The position numbers and the translations under genes were made by a program. 64,000 nt of DNA from Lytechinus pictus (lineage: Eukaryota > Echinodermata > Echinoidea > Temnopleuroida > Toxopneustidae), in assembly GCF_037042905.1 (NCBI RefSeq), contig NC_087254.1, positions 12,819,103 to 12,883,102 on the forward strand, read 5' to 3'. Positions 22,601 to 34,780 of this stretch are shown here, piece by piece (the first letter of the stretch is position 1; each line of letters opens with the position of its first letter). The notes beneath the pieces are model-generated. The model had not been told where the DNA came from and ran no database searches. It saw only the letters and a program-made list of their open reading frames with translations.

Positions 22601-25600
22601 ACCTCCGGAGATGACCGTTTCTGCACTGGTCAGTTCTGGCCGATCACTCTTGGATAATGACTGGCTGACCCATGATGATTGCTCATTCTTGGCATCACAG
22701 GCAGGGGCTAGATAAGAAAATGACCGTACCACATTGACAATAAGACCAGGGCCTCTCAGATAAAGACAGTAGATAATCACCAAACTAACAGTCTGAACAC
22801 AGAATCATACTAATAACCACAATGGCAAACATGATTGAGTTTGACGTGTCTGTGTCAAATTGACAGGATTTACCAGGAAATTAAGAAATGTAATTTAGAG
22901 GAAGTGGATTGTCAAGGTATAAAAAATTCCTTACACTTTTACAAAAAATAATTCCTTACATTTTTCTTTTAAAAAATTCCTTACATTTTTCATCCTCCAT
23001 TCTCCCTTTCTTTTTCTTCTGGTTTTTTAATTTCTTCCTCTTCTCTTTCCTGTTTTCCTTCTTAATATCCTTCTCCCTTTGTTTCACCTCCTTGACTCAT
23101 ATTTCCCCCTCCTTCTACTACTCCTATTTCTTCTTCACTTGCTTCCTCTCCTGCTACTTCTCCCCTTCCTTCTTCTTCTGCTACCTCTCCTGTTTCTTAT
23201 CTTATCCTCCCTGTCCCTCCTCCACTACCTACAAGTATATCTCTTTCTCACTGCCTTACCTTGCTCTGATGCCCCTGCTCCTCCTGTGGCTTCTGCCGGT
23301 TCGAATGCCGTCCCCCTCACACTGAAGATCTTAAGGGCATCTAGAGACTTCACTGTAGCGATAGCATTGCCTGAGCAAAAACAGACAAATCAGAAAAAAA
23401 TTAAATATATTTCAGAAATGGGATGATACTGTGTAAGAGATTAAAGTTTTTTCTAGTAACATTCTGGAGGACCAGCTATTCCAGACCAGTTTTGCCCTTA
23501 TACCTTTTATCACAAGGTCAAATACTTGGAAAGAATGGGTAAAGAAAATGAAAAGGAAAAATGATGGAAGAGAGGCGATGAAGGGATAAAACACAAAGAT
23601 CTGCATGACAAGAGAAAGATAGTGAGATAGAGAGATACATCAATGAAATGCCCCCCATTTCCCATATCTCCTTTAAAGTACTTTTATTTTAATAGTGATA
23701 TAAACTTAACCATAAAAAAGGGAAAAATTCTCATTTTTCTTGGCTATAAAAGTTGATAAAAATTGATTATGTACAATGTACATATGGGATAACACCACCA
23801 TCTTGCAAAAACAACACTTAGTAATTTTTTAATCAGAGTAGTTTACTCATGTATCACAACATGACTTCGCCCCTAACTTACCTGCATAAATTGTCCTCAC
23901 AAACGTGTCTGGACCCTTGACATCGATGATATCAGAGATGGGGGCGACGTCGAGCTTAGCCGCCAGCCGGGGTAGCAGTCCCTTCCCAAAGCTGGATGCA
24001 CCTGCTGCAATGTGGCTGAAGTTGAATTGTTTTTGAGTGGCCAAAAGAAGCGGGGTAAGTGCTTCCGGGAGGAAACCTTTGTACTCCTCACTATCTGCAA
24101 CCAAGATACGGGTTACACCGGAAACTTTGGAAAGTTCTTCTGCCACCTGTAATAAGAATAAAAACCATTAATTTTCTTTTTTACACCCAGTTGATGATCT
24201 TGTGTTTCCTTATTCTTATTTGTAATCAGGGTCTTTGTGAAATGCTTCTACACAGAATCCATTTTGAAAGAAAAAAATCCAAAATTAATGTGAAACATGC
24301 ACATACTCAAGCAACATATACTTAACAGACAAGCTTAAAGGAAAATGAGTGGATATGACCATTTACTAACATAACTATGTCAAAATATCAATTACTATCC
24401 ACGTTTTTTACCTAAACTGACCTTTGATCTTGATCAATTTACCTGACCTTGACATTGACCTTGATCAAATTACCTAAATACACTGCAATAACCAATAAAA
24501 GATAAACCTCATACATGTACAGGGAATAATTTTACTTCTCAAATTTGATTATTAGCATAAATGGTTGGATTTCAGAAACTTTCAGCTATATTCTGTACAG
24601 TCCTCTGTACAAAAATTGCTAAACAAAGGAAATTTTGATTTGATACCAAGAAAATCATTTCCTTATGTCAGGGATTCTCAAATGGTGGCGCGCGCGCCAC
24701 TTGTGGCGCACCGAGCCTTGCGGAGTGGCGCTTGGAAGCCGGTATAAAAAAGTAAAAATAAAGAAAAATTAGGGAGATAAAAATGTATCTACCAGTAACC
24801 TGGAAATAAGGGTTTGGTGATCATTTTAATACAAAGAGAAAACAAAAACTCTTTACTTGACACTTAATTGATTTCCTCAAATTTTGTCCAATTTAGCACT
24901 CGATAACCTCTATTATAGAGGATCGATGTTGTTCTTTTTATTTATTCTATGCTGTACAAAGTTTATGTGCCACACAAGTGATTTGAAAACCCTGTTTGTA
25001 GGATTTCTATTTCAACGGCGAGAAATGTTGCATTTCCAGAGTATCCTTTTTGTTTAAGAGTTAAACATCAAATAATGTGATATTCAAAGAGCGTCCTGAT
25101 CATAAAAAATTATGAATTTGGGACATAACAAGCAGAAAATTTGTTTCCGGAGCCGAATAAAATCCGAAGGTGTAAAGTGAAATACATGTATGCTCAGATG
25201 TATTGCATGCCGTGATTGCCTGCATGCACTCTTGCTTAACACGAACTGAATGAATGATACTGCACGTGAGTTGTAGAGGGGCAGTTTGGGCACTAGTGCA
25301 GTGCAACGCCTAATTTTCAGCCCTTGCAAAATCGGGGAACGTAACTTTAGCCACTGGTGTACAGATGGGGGCGGGGATTGGGGGCCCCCAAGTGTTTCAC
25401 GGCCAAGAAAACAGGAGAAAAGAGGAGAAAAGGAAAGAAAAGGGAAATATTGTATTATCTTAATATTATGTCAAAATATAGATTTTTGTATTGAAAAGTT
25501 CAATATTTTTGCTTCAGCTGCCATATCTAGCCCCTCATTTTTTTTTACTCATTACGCCACTTGCTTCAGCCAATAGATCTGGTGCAGAACAGTCTGAACT

Positions 25601-28270
25601 AGTGGTATCATTGGTATGTTGTGAAAAAGTCACTGGTCATTTTTCTTTTAATATTGTGTAGTTTGTTGGCATTTGTATTTCTTCTTTTGATATTAATTAG
25701 AGCCCCTCTGGGCAATTTAAAAGGCCTCATATTCCAAAACTTCTTGGGGCTCTGCCCCCTCGACCCCCACGCCACCAGGGGCCTCTGGGCCCCCCATCCG
25801 GTGATAAATTGCTGGTTTGCGTAATGGATAGTGGAGCATTACAGATTCTCAACAAGAAATGTGGCGCTTCCAAAAAAGTACTTGAGATAGCTGCCTTATG
25901 TTATATGAAAAAAAAAGAATAGTAATAAAATTTGAGAAAAATTCTCTATTTGTGCGAGTTCATTGACCTTATTACGTAAAAGATAGTAAGGAGGAAAGGT
26001 GGGGGGGGGGGAGTTTGACATAGTCTTCAGTCTAGACATGGTATAATTGGTTTGAGTTTCAAATATGAGTCTGAACTTGCAGACTACCCTTACCTTAGCG
26101 CACTGGGTACCAGCAACAAGACAGGAAATCTCTCCCCCGACCTTCTTGGCAGCCGAGATGGCGTTGAGGGTTATGGGTACAAGACTCTCATTGTTGTGCT
26201 CTGCCACTATCAAGGTACTATTGTGTCTCTGCAGATAGGACAACTGAAAACAAAAACAAAAAGACAAAAAATTGTTTCATGGGATATCAGGTTGGGGATG
26301 CATGATGCATTATGCGGTCTAGTGATGAAAGGAATCTTTCTTGATAAATGAGGAAAATGTGCTATTGTTTTATTGTTACTTGCTTTTGAAACACTGTATT
26401 TCAGAAATTGGGGGCTATGTATGTGACTCCAGTCATGTACATGATTCCAATTCCTTAGTTTATCATCATCCAGAACAATCATACAGGAAATATCTCAAAT
26501 CACGAACAAAAGTCAACTTACAAATAAAAAGAAATATCAGTTGCTTCCGTTAGTAATGAGATGGCAGCATAAATGCATCTTACATGTAGACCATGTGATG
26601 CAGAATAAATATTACCACTAGACAAGTCTATGATATACATGTATTAATATGTTACACTTTAGTCTAACGTTTTAAAATTAATATTGTTGATATCTTGGGA
26701 ACATAGTTGCCACTTTTTTTACTCTAGAGGTAGAATCACGATTTGAAACATGTTTCTGCAGAATCATGGTTACGTTTTGAGGTAAACATGTTCTAAGACA
26801 AACATGAAAAGTGGGTTCATATGACAAATGTTTCTGTAGAATCAAGTTCAGAAAAGTTTGATTAAACATAAAGGTGACCTGAATCACGAATAGGGGCGAG
26901 TCAAAATGTTTAAAATGCAGACCAAATGACTATTAAAACACATTTTCCTATTTTGACAACCATTTGACTGTATAAAGCACAAAAAAACTTCCCTAAAATA
27001 GCTGAAATTTCACACTTCACATCTTTTTATCCAAGAAATGGTCCTGTACAATGCATTTTCCAAATTTCCCTGAAATTATATAGATTCAGACTAACAAGTT
27101 AGTTGGAAACTATCAAGAAAATGAAGATTTTCCCCCCTTTTCCTTAACCCTTATTAAACTGGGGGAGAGGGTCAATTAAACCCCCCCTCGACAAATTTTG
27201 CAGCTACGCCGCCATGCAATTTTTTTTACCGCCCAGCTCACTGACTTTTTACTTTCAAGTCTTGCACATCTTTTGAGACCAAATTTGTGACGCCCGGTTA
27301 CGCAGTTCCGAAATGACGCAATATTTCCAACTACAAATTTAGTTTCAAATGAAAGCTACATGTAGAACATTCTTCTTAAATAGATTCTACTGTTAATTGA
27401 TTGAAAAATAAGTTTAGCAATGTCCTTGACATGTAAAAATGGAAAACAAGGAAAAAATATTGAACAAGAAATAGAAAAATTATCACAATTTTTCACTTTT
27501 CACAATAATTCTTCCAGATTGACACATATTTTCTTCACAGTAATTCTTAATTTCAATGTTCTTCAATTGTGGAAATAAATTCAAATTGATTTTAATTGTG
27601 CAAAAAACAGAATAGAGTCTAGAATTTAGAAAGTCTATACCCTATGTGCTAGTGCTTTCAAATATTTTTTAGGATGAAAATGAAATATGATTAGTTGCCG
27701 ATCTTTAAGGTAAAATGACATTGTACTACTACTAGGTTTAAGACATTAATTTCAGACCAACAATATGTGAAGAATCTTAGAAGCATTATAAGATGGTCTA
27801 ATATGTTATCATAATATCTTTTAAATTGTTTTACACCTAAATCGGATGAATTGTGGCACCACCCTTTTTTGGTGGGCGTGGATGACAATGCACACAAGTC
27901 ACAACCGATGTTTGCGTTTGCCACTCTTAGTGGAATAGTATCGTCTGGAATAAAAAGAAAAGTCATGCTTAATTAAATTTGTAGGAGCATAGAAAAGGAC
28001 CCCCCCCCGGCTTCCTCCCCCCCCCCCCCCTTCATCATTAAAGTTGTGCTGAAACTGTAGGAGCTTGAACGAGACCTACGATACATCGACTGCGGGCCGT
28101 GGCTGCCCCGATCGACTGGCGTGGCCGTGTGCATTCGCACTGCGTAAACACAATATCAAGACAATAGACCTAAAAGCTTCGCTCATTATTTTGTGGAAAT
28201 GAACTTTAAAAAAGAAATTTCATACCGTCTGTCCAATCCTCCTTGCTGGTCTACTAACGAGTCCGAACAT
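19654..28270 (-). CDS. ETFA: ETFA, electron transfer flavoprotein subunit alpha, mitochondrial (complete)
   Basis: Eight coding exons on the minus strand: 28270-28226 (start [15 protein letters not shown], an Arg-rich mitochondrial leader), 26228-26094, 24146-23882, 23370-23260, 22707-22603, 21801-21650, 21065-20919 and 19689-19654 (stop TAA). The 996-nt sum is 331 aa plus stop, against 333 in human. All junctions are GT/AG with matching phases. Domain I starts [19 protein letters not shown] and contains [13 protein letters not shown] and [19 protein letters not shown]. The C-terminal FAD-binding domain has [34 protein letters not shown] and [15 protein letters not shown]. The protein pairs with ETFB and one FAD in the matrix to carry electrons from acyl-CoA dehydrogenases to ETF-QO. 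No break was seen. Confidence 0.97.
20327..20551 (+). mobile_element. tRNA-derived SINE with (ATT)n tail, in ETFA intron
   Basis: The head GTGGCTCAGTGGATAAG...GGGTTTGTCCC has tRNA A- and B-box-like segments. The body (CACTCTCCACCCTTGAATGC, GCACTATATAAATGTTGAAT) ends in a short (ATT)n run, the usual layout of echinoid tRNA SINEs. It is antisense to ETFA, in its last intron... that is, within the span between exons at 19689 and 20919. Confidence 0.7.
20660..20874. mobile_element. MITE, ~215 bp, copy 2
   Basis: Second copy of the element at 8867-9094: GTTTCACAAATATTCAAGTATGACTTAAAG at the left, and its complement ending CTTGGTGAAACACCCCCC at the right, with the same internal ATGCAACGCGCA and CATGATCTGACCAATG words. 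Bounded by ACCT/AGGT. The right end lies 44 bp downstream of ETFA exon 7, inside the intron. Confidence 0.85.
22950..23250. repeat. Pyrimidine-rich tract in ETFA intron
   Basis: About 300 bp of TTCTTC/CTCCTT on the plus strand (purine-rich on the ETFA sense strand), directly downstream of the exon at 23260-23370. Long predicted peptides here are compositional. Confidence 0.7.
24669..24994. mobile_element. hAT-like (Charlie-type ends) fragment in ETFA intron
   Basis: Left end CAGGGATTCTCAAATGGTGGCG and right end GTGATTTGAAAACCCTG are imperfect inverted repeats resembling CAGnGnTTCTCAAA ends of hAT elements. GGCGCGCGCGCC lies next to the left end. An 8-bp target duplication is not clear. Confidence 0.5.
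25353..25563. mobile_element. Small hAT-like MITE in ETFA intron
   Basis: Left end ACTGGTGTACAGATGGGGG, right end TTACGCCACTTG, flanked by CTTTAGCC and CTTCAGCC (7 of 8 match). Internal TTTCACGGCCAAGAAAA and TATGTCAAAATAT are shared with the elements near 42720 and 49398. Confidence 0.65.
27144..27420. mobile_element. piggyBac-like MITE fragment, copy 3 (reverse orientation)
   Basis: Starts TTAACCCTTATTAAACTGG and reads as the reverse complement of the right part of the copy ending at 12334 (GTCAATT.AACC, TTTTGAGACCAAATTTG, GTTACGCAGTTCCGAAAT). The far end was not found, so it is probably truncated. Lies in ETFA intron 1. Confidence 0.6.
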
Positions 28271-28696
28271 TTTTTAAAGGTGATTTAATCAAATAACAGA
28301 ACAAGAAATGTGCCGGTATAACGCTAACGTTAGAGGTGAAATGTTGTGTAAGATAAATGTCGACCTCTTTCGATGAGAAAATGCCAATGTATAAAAATTA
28401 CAAAACGTCGTGGGGGGGGGGGCTGGGATCGAGGACGAGGATATTGATTTGATAGTAATTGATTATTTGCCCAACTCTTTACAGGCAGGGTCAAGATTTT
28501 TAAGGGGGACCAGACGACCTAAATTAAAAGACACGTCATGGCGGTTTTTTTTATAGCACTTACAGATTTACCGAAACTATTAACTATTTATTTTTATATT
28601 TTGTTCATGTTTTAGTAGTGTTTTTTACATGAGACGAAAAGTCATCGGGAGAGTCAGCAAATCTATTAATACTAGTCAGTAGGAGTCTAAAACTAA

Positions 28697-28767
28697 AAAA
28701 GAAAAAAGTCATTTTCAGTAGAGACACATTTACAGCCTGTCTCTACTGAAAATGACTTTTTTCTTTT
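28697..28767. repeat. Perfect 30-bp stem hairpin upstream of ETFA
   Basis: Arms 28697-28726 and 28738-28767 are exact reverse complements (core GTCATTTTCAGTAGAGACA) around an 11-nt loop. It lies about 430 bp upstream of the ETFA start codon. It could be a recently inserted foldback or a source of a small RNA. Confidence 0.85.
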
Positions 28768-28910
28768 GCTTTCCAGATGAATTAATGATAGCAAATTACT
28801 TCCAGAAATGGCAAGTTTCCTTTTAAAATGTTAGTTGTCGGAAATTGTTTACTTTAATTCAATTCTATATTTCATCTCCACTCAAACATAAAACAAAGTA
28901 ATATAAATCA

Positions 28911-29179
28911 GGGCCCCGTCTTACAAAGAGTTGTGATTGAGCGATCATATGGCCAACAACGTCAACATCTAAAATGCATGCTTATTCATATCATTTTCTA
29001 GATATGATGAATATTCATACATCCATCGTTGTCTTGAAAATTCGGTGCATAATGTGATTCTCTTTGTTTACTAAGGATATCGTGCAAATTTCTTGTAGAA
29101 AAAATTTATGGCATGAGTATGGATTTCCATAAAGTTGAGATTGATTGGATCAATCGCAACTCTTTGTAATACGGGGCCC
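28911..29179. mobile_element. MITE, 269 bp, TIR GGGCCCCGTCTTACAAAGAGTTG
   Basis: Left arm GGGCCCCGTCTTACAAAGAG pairs with right arm CTCTTTGTAATACGGGGCCC, and the arms continue through TTGTGATTGA/TCAATCGCAA. The centre contains ATATGATGAATATTCATAC. Intergenic, upstream of ETFA. Confidence 0.85.
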
Positions 29180-29699
29180 AGGTATTCCTGTAAATAGGAC
29201 TAGTTTCCTTTTTTTTGTGCCTTCCATTAGGATTGTGGTCGATTACAAACACTGAGTCATTTCTTAATTCTTCAGTCTGTGCAGGGATTTAGACAAGATT
29301 GACAATGCTGTTTAAGCATGGGCGTCAATCCAAACTTGAGAATGAGGGGGACACAATAGCAACATGCAAGCATGTCACTTTTATAGGTATACTTTCCAGA
29401 TCCATTACACTTTCGTCATACTCCACCGCTACATGTACCGTATGTCACAGGGGCGGATCCAGCCTTCGCCAATAGGGGGGGGGGGGGGGCCGGAATTTTT
29501 TTCACCCACATTTTCCCCGATCGGCCGCTCGAAGTTAATTTTTGTTTGTTTCTTTGAAGGGGTAATATATTTATATATAATATCATAAGCCTTATTTAAA
29601 AAGTGCGAGCTTTTTGTTTATTTTATGTATTTTGTTTTAAAATTCAAACATTTTGGGCAATGTTTATGATCCTAAACGAGATGTGTATTTAACTAAATA

Positions 29700-31175
29700 A
29701 TTGCTGCGAGCGCGAAGCGCGAGCAGAAATTTTTAATATACGTTTTCATCTGATAAAAAAGGATCTGTTACCGGCAGCTTGTTAGCTATGAAGACGTTAC
29801 ATATTTCGACTATCAAATAATGTGAAGCGCGAGCTGAAAATTTTGACATTTTTACCGGAAGAATGAAAAAGGTTAAGTATATAGCTAAATAATTAATGCG
29901 AGCGCGAAGCGCGAGCTGAAAAATTCGAGATTCAAACCTAAAAATTGGACACTCTATTCATATTTTGTAAATCATGAAAATGATGAGTAATTGGAAATCG
30001 GTTTCCTACATAAATAATGCGAGCACAGAGCACGAGCACAAATTGTTTTATTTATTTTTGACATACGCTTTGGTCTGATCAGTTAACGGCTGCGTGTTAG
30101 CCATGATGACGTTACATATTTTAACTACCAAATAATGCGAGCGCGAAGCGCGAGCGGAAAAATTCTGGACACTCTATTCATGATTTGTAAATCATGAAAA
30201 TGAGTAATTGGAAATTTTCCTACATTAATAATGCGAGCGCAAAGCGCGAGCAGACAATTTTTTATATTGTGATCTGAAACTGGATAATGATTTAAATAGA
30301 GAACAAGCTGCGTATCTAAATAAACGCGTGTTTCAGATTTCGACCTAGAACATGTAGAATTAGGGTAATTTAAATACATTTCTTATCATGAAAATCAAGA
30401 AAGCGAGCACAAAGCGCGAGCTAAAAATATATGATATTCCGCTCTGAAAAGGGTCAATTTAAGCTCTGTTTTTCAAGCACTTTGTGGGAAATTGTGAGGT
30501 GGATATGGATCACAGTTAAAAAGAGCTGATAAGTTTCATTATTATTACTTTGAGTTTTGACATAGCGGACCGGGACATTATGTCATCATATGAAAATGAT
30601 GACTATCTTCCTATTTCTCTTCCTAAGCATGAGAGCGCGAAATCTCTTAATATTATGGCCTGAAAACTGGACATTTAAAGCACTTTTGTAATTATGAATA
30701 AGATGCATGAGTTGATATATTTCAACAATCAATGCGAGCGGAAATCGCGAACCGAAATTTCTGATAAACTGCATGTGATCAAATGGGGATTTTAAGTAGT
30801 TTGTTTTAGAATTAATATTGAGATAAACATAACTCACCAATCAAAATGCGAGCATGCAGCGCTAGCTGATACGTTTTCACAATCTGACCTGAATAGGGAT
30901 ATTTTGATAACTTTATGGAATACAGGAAAATAATAGGTACCTGACAAATCAAATTTTGCGAGCGCGCAGCGCAAGCAGAAAATGTTAATATTCAGACCAT
31001 AAAATAATAATTCTTACAGAACACTTTTTAAACATCAAATTTGCAAATAAAAAAAAATAATGAAAGTTAAATTTTCGAGCTGAAATATGTTTTGTGTATT
31101 GACTTCAAGATTCATATTGAGCAAGATATGTAAATCACCTAAAAGGCGATGCGAGCGCAAAGCGCGAGCAAAAAT
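29700..31175. repeat. Tandem array with GCGAGCGCGAAGCGCGAGC cores
   Basis: About twelve irregular units of 75-170 bp, each with an AATAATGCGAGCGCGAAGCGCGAGC-like core (near 29705, 29822, 29897, 30018, 30137, 30232, 30402, 30632, 30733, 30846, 30957, 31147). The core is followed by AGAAAATTTT-like and CATGAAAAT-like spacers. The core is close to an inverted repeat. Units degenerate toward the right. Confidence 0.8.
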
Positions 31176-31359
31176 TTTATATCCCGGCATGAAAGATTTT
31201 TTATTATTACTTTCCAAGTCTTCCCCTTATCTTATTCACTCGTCTTCCTCCTTTTATGTTTCCCTTTTTTTTCTCCTCTCTTTTCCCTTCTTCTTCTCTT
31301 TTTTTTTCTTTCTTTCCCTTTGTTTTTCTTTTTTTTTGCTCCTCCAATAGGGGGGGGGG

Positions 31360-31599
31360 CACTAGCGTACCTACGGGGGGGGGCAGGGGGGCACTCTGCC
31401 CCCCCCTGACGAGTCACAACCCATGCAAAAACGTATCTTTGCCCCCCTTGACGGGCTTGAAAAACCCTTTTTGCCCCCCCCCCCCTGACGAGCTTTAAGA
31501 CCTTTAATGCCCCCCTGACGAGCTTGAAGACCTTTTTTTTTTTTTTTTTGCTTGTCAATTTTTTTCTGGTACGAAATCCTTTATTTGTGATCGAAGACC

Positions 31600-31630
<31 letters not shown>

Positions 31631-31690
31631 TGTCAATTTTTTGCCGGACGGTTTTGCCCCCCCCTGTGGAAAATCCTAGGTACGCCACTG
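31360..31690. mobile_element. hAT-like MITE nested in the 29.3-32.1 kb element
   Basis: Ends CACTAGCGTACCTACGG and CCTAGGTACGCCACTG match those of the 190-bp element at 41219-41408 in reverse. It sits inside a G run, which masks the target duplication. Contains repeated CCCCCCTGACGAGCTTGAAGA units and T runs. Confidence 0.7.
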
Positions 31691-32102
31691 GGGGGGGGGG
31701 GGCGGCCCCCTGGATCCGCCTATGCTGTCATGCCGTGCATACCCACATGAAAAAAACCCACCACGCACGTGCGGGTCTCCATGTGGGTGCTCGCGTGTAC
31801 CCCGGCGTCGTACGTACAGGAACGGCTCATAGACGGCTATAGCTGCGCTGCTTTTGAATGCGAATTTACCCACCGTTAATTGCATCGAAAAGTTACATGA
31901 CAGTTGTTTTTTTTCTTTATATTTTTAAAGGGGAATCAACTCTCATTTCCTTGAGAAGGTATGCACATATTCCCCCCCCCCAGATGGTCACACTTCTTTT
32001 ATGACAAAAACATGGGGGGGACATTTGATATTGTGTCCCCCCCCCTGAAAAAATCATGGGGGGGACACCCCCCCCCCCGTCCCCCACCGATTGACGCCCG
32101 TG

Positions 32103-32740
32103 TGTTTAAGCAAAGATTTACATAAGGTTAAATAAGCTAGTTCAGTTCTGGACGCAGGATCTTCTGTTCCTCTATGTCCAGCTCCTGGAGATAAACCTGA
32201 CGTCTGAAGAATTGGCGCGGTCCGTGGGAGGAACCTCATAATCAAATTTGCATTTACGCCACCAAAAATCAATCCTCTTTTCAAATTGTAATACATCCTT
32301 AGATTCTTCTACAAGCCCATGAAGACTATTCCATAAGTTGCTGATTCTAAATGTAAAGAAGTTCTTACGTGTATTCTTATTAGCTCTAATCTTGAAAATA
32401 TTTAGAAAATTCCTGCTTGAACATGATAGAACAAATTACAAAGATGATATCTTATGCTAAATGTACATGATTTGATATATAATCAGCTTTAACATCTATA
32501 TCGAGGATGCTCGGATTTCTCAGAAAATATGGTTTATTTTCAGTTGTTTATTTTCTGGTATTTCCATTATATGATCGATTACAAACAAATTATTACAAAT
32601 TTATCTGTGGACATGATCAAATTATCAAAATGCTAAATCTACATGGTTTGAGTTAAAAAAAATTAAGTCATATGCGTAGCCTTATGAGGCAAAATTGAGA
32701 GGGGTGTAGTTATGGTTGTCCTATTTCTCCATTTTTTTTT
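32103..32740. other. Intergenic, no feature recognised
   Basis: AT-rich sequence without clear exons or repeats. Confidence 0.4.
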
Positions 32741-32920
32741 AATCGAGCGACTTTTGAGAGAACAAAATAAAAAGATAAGTCCGTGCACCCGTTTCAATGG
32801 TAAATGGTCAGTGATGTGAAATTATTTTTTTTAATCGAGCGACTTTTGAGAGAACAAAATAAAAAGATAAGTCCGTGCACCCGTTTCAATGGTAAATGGT
32901 CAGTGATGTGAAATTTACTC
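32737..32920. repeat. 92-bp tandem duplication
   Basis: The block TTTTAATCGAGCGACTTTTG...CAGTGATGTGAAATT occurs twice, offset by 92 bp, with no internal differences seen by eye. The lack of divergence suggests a recent duplication. Confidence 0.9.
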
Positions 32921-33082
32921 GAGTAATCTTACAGAGGTGAATGTGTTTTCAGCTGTTAGAATTTAAATTAAGCATTTTTCCATCCGTTAGGGTTTTGGGT
33001 GTCCTTAGATAATAAACAAACTACCAAATTAGAAATTTTTTGTCTTTGCGTTTTGCCGCTGTCGAGGAGGGGTGGGTGAGCG

Positions 33083-33135
<53 letters not shown>
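33083..33135. repeat. (TA)n microsatellite
   Basis: A TA dinucleotide run of about 52 bp. Confidence 0.95.
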
Positions 33136-33137
<2 letters not shown>

Positions 33138-34111
33138 TATATGTATATTGTGAAAAGTCATGTCTAATTATGCCAGTGACCCAAATAGTTTGTCTTGGTC
33201 ATGAATTTTTTTGTCCAGAGTTATGCAGTGCAGTTAGCATATTCTCATTTGTGTGTTTCATACCTTGCATTTTATAACTCAGTGTTAGGCTCTCTTGCAA
33301 ATTCTAAATTCTGATCCCTATTCAATACTAGAATGGCAGACAGTTTTCTTGCAAGGCTTTTGTTATAAGCAGGTGATACAATATTTAAGTAGCTTGGGTT
33401 TAGATAGGAATTCTTATATGGGAGGAACCCTATATAGTTAAGTTAGATTGATAGTTGTCAGTTGAAACATAGGAATCGGGGAGGCAAGACCTCCGAGTTC
33501 TCTCTAAGAGCAGTCACCAGTTAAACTGTAAGTGAATTTGAATTGTTACTATATAGGCAAGTTTTATTATGAAGAAAGAAATCAAGTTTTTGGCTACATT
33601 GCAATCATTCAAATCATATTATGATTGATTTGCAGTTATAGTATTTGTTATAATTATGTTTTCCATTAAGTGGATTAAGGAGATTATAATAATCTAAAAG
33701 GTAATTTGACTTGAAGCTGAGGTATATTATTGCAAACAATTTAAATAACATATTCTTGTAAGTTTGATATTATCCTAATTATTTGTTATTTTTCGAAAAT
33801 GGATGTTGCTTGGTATACTTTTGCTTGTCATAATGTAACTAGAAATCAGAAGTTGTTTTATGGAAATAGCATGAGGCTGAAAATTCTTGATTGATCTTGT
33901 GATATATGAGATGTAATGTAGTATAAAGGTGAAGCTTAAGTCTTGTTAGGGATAGGTAGTTTTTATGCCTTGGTATTTTATTATCGGTATATATATGGCG
34001 TTGACGTCGATGTCGACAGTATTAAGGACGGCGTTATGATGTCCATTCAGTGAAGGCGTTTCTCAAGCGTATAGTTGTAAGCCTGGTGTGAACTACAGTA
34101 TGATGTAAAGT
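33136..34111. other. Intergenic, no gene recognised
   Basis: AT-rich. A TATATAG box-like stretch near 33432 and a GGTAAGT-like CTGTAAGTG near 33527 are suggestive of a promoter and donor, but no coding sequence supports a gene or an LTR. Confidence 0.35.
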
Positions 34112-34780
34112 CAGCGGCGTAACAGGGGTCGGTGACCGGGGGGGGGGGGCAATTAAGAGCCAAAAATGTCCCGGTCATATCATGGTATGAACAGGCGTAA
34201 TGGTGTAATGAGGCGACGATCTTGAGAGGGCCAGACATTGCGTATCAGGCAGAATTAATCTTTTAAAAAAAGTTGCGAGCGAGTTAAGCGAGCAAGCAAA
34301 AATTTTGACATTTTTAATACAAAAATCAAATTTTGTGATAGATTTTGACATGATATCCAGAAAATAATATATTTCACTCTTCTCTCTTTCCATTCCTTTT
34401 TTGTGGTCTGTATGCCACTGTAAACATGATTCTTTGCGGCAGTAGCGTGAAGAGTATAAAAAACGAGAGGCGCAGTATGGCGCATGTGCTAAAAAGCTGC
34501 TTAATATAAGTCTCGAGCGAGCGAAGCGAGCGAGAATAAAAATCACATTTTCATTAGAATTTAACTTTGAGATATTTTTTTACATTATATTCAGTAAATA
34601 AAATCATATCCTACACTTTTCCTTTGCTTTTCTTTCCTCCTTTTTTTTCTTGGTTGTAGAACTTTTCGGGACCATGGCCCAACCCTTCCATACTCATATA
34701 TGGCAGTGTTATGCGGTTGGGGTCCGTCTGGAGCCCCCGGAACTTCTTGATGTCAAAGCCATTTAAACCTTGCATAGCTT
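34112..34780 (-). mobile_element. hAT-like composite element, partial copy
   Basis: Starts CAGCGGCGTAACAGGGGTC and continues through the same ordered blocks as 53288-55529 and 37997-39849, read in the other direction: GAGCCAAAAATGTCCCGG, CGAGCGAAGCGAGCGAGA (34515), GGACCATGGCCCAACCC and GGAACTTCTTGATGTC. It stops near 34780, lacking the other terminus. Confidence 0.7.

Larger units (their letters stand above)
29317..32102. mobile_element. hAT-like element nest, 2.8 kb, with perfect 8-bp TSD
   Basis: The outer ends CATGGGCGTCAATCC and GGATTGACGCCCGTG-like (ACCGATTGACGCCCGTG) are inverted repeats, and TGTTTAAG is duplicated exactly at 29309-29316 and 32103-32110. Inside lies a second element starting CAGGGGCGGATCCAGCC (29448) and ending CTGGATCCGCCTATG (about 31725). 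That one holds the array below and a third element (31360-31690). No transposase frame was recognised. Confidence 0.8.

Noticed and set aside
31232-31636. 134-codon Lys-rich minus-strand frame
   Set aside because: Translation of T/C runs and nested element ends; it does not resemble a protein family.
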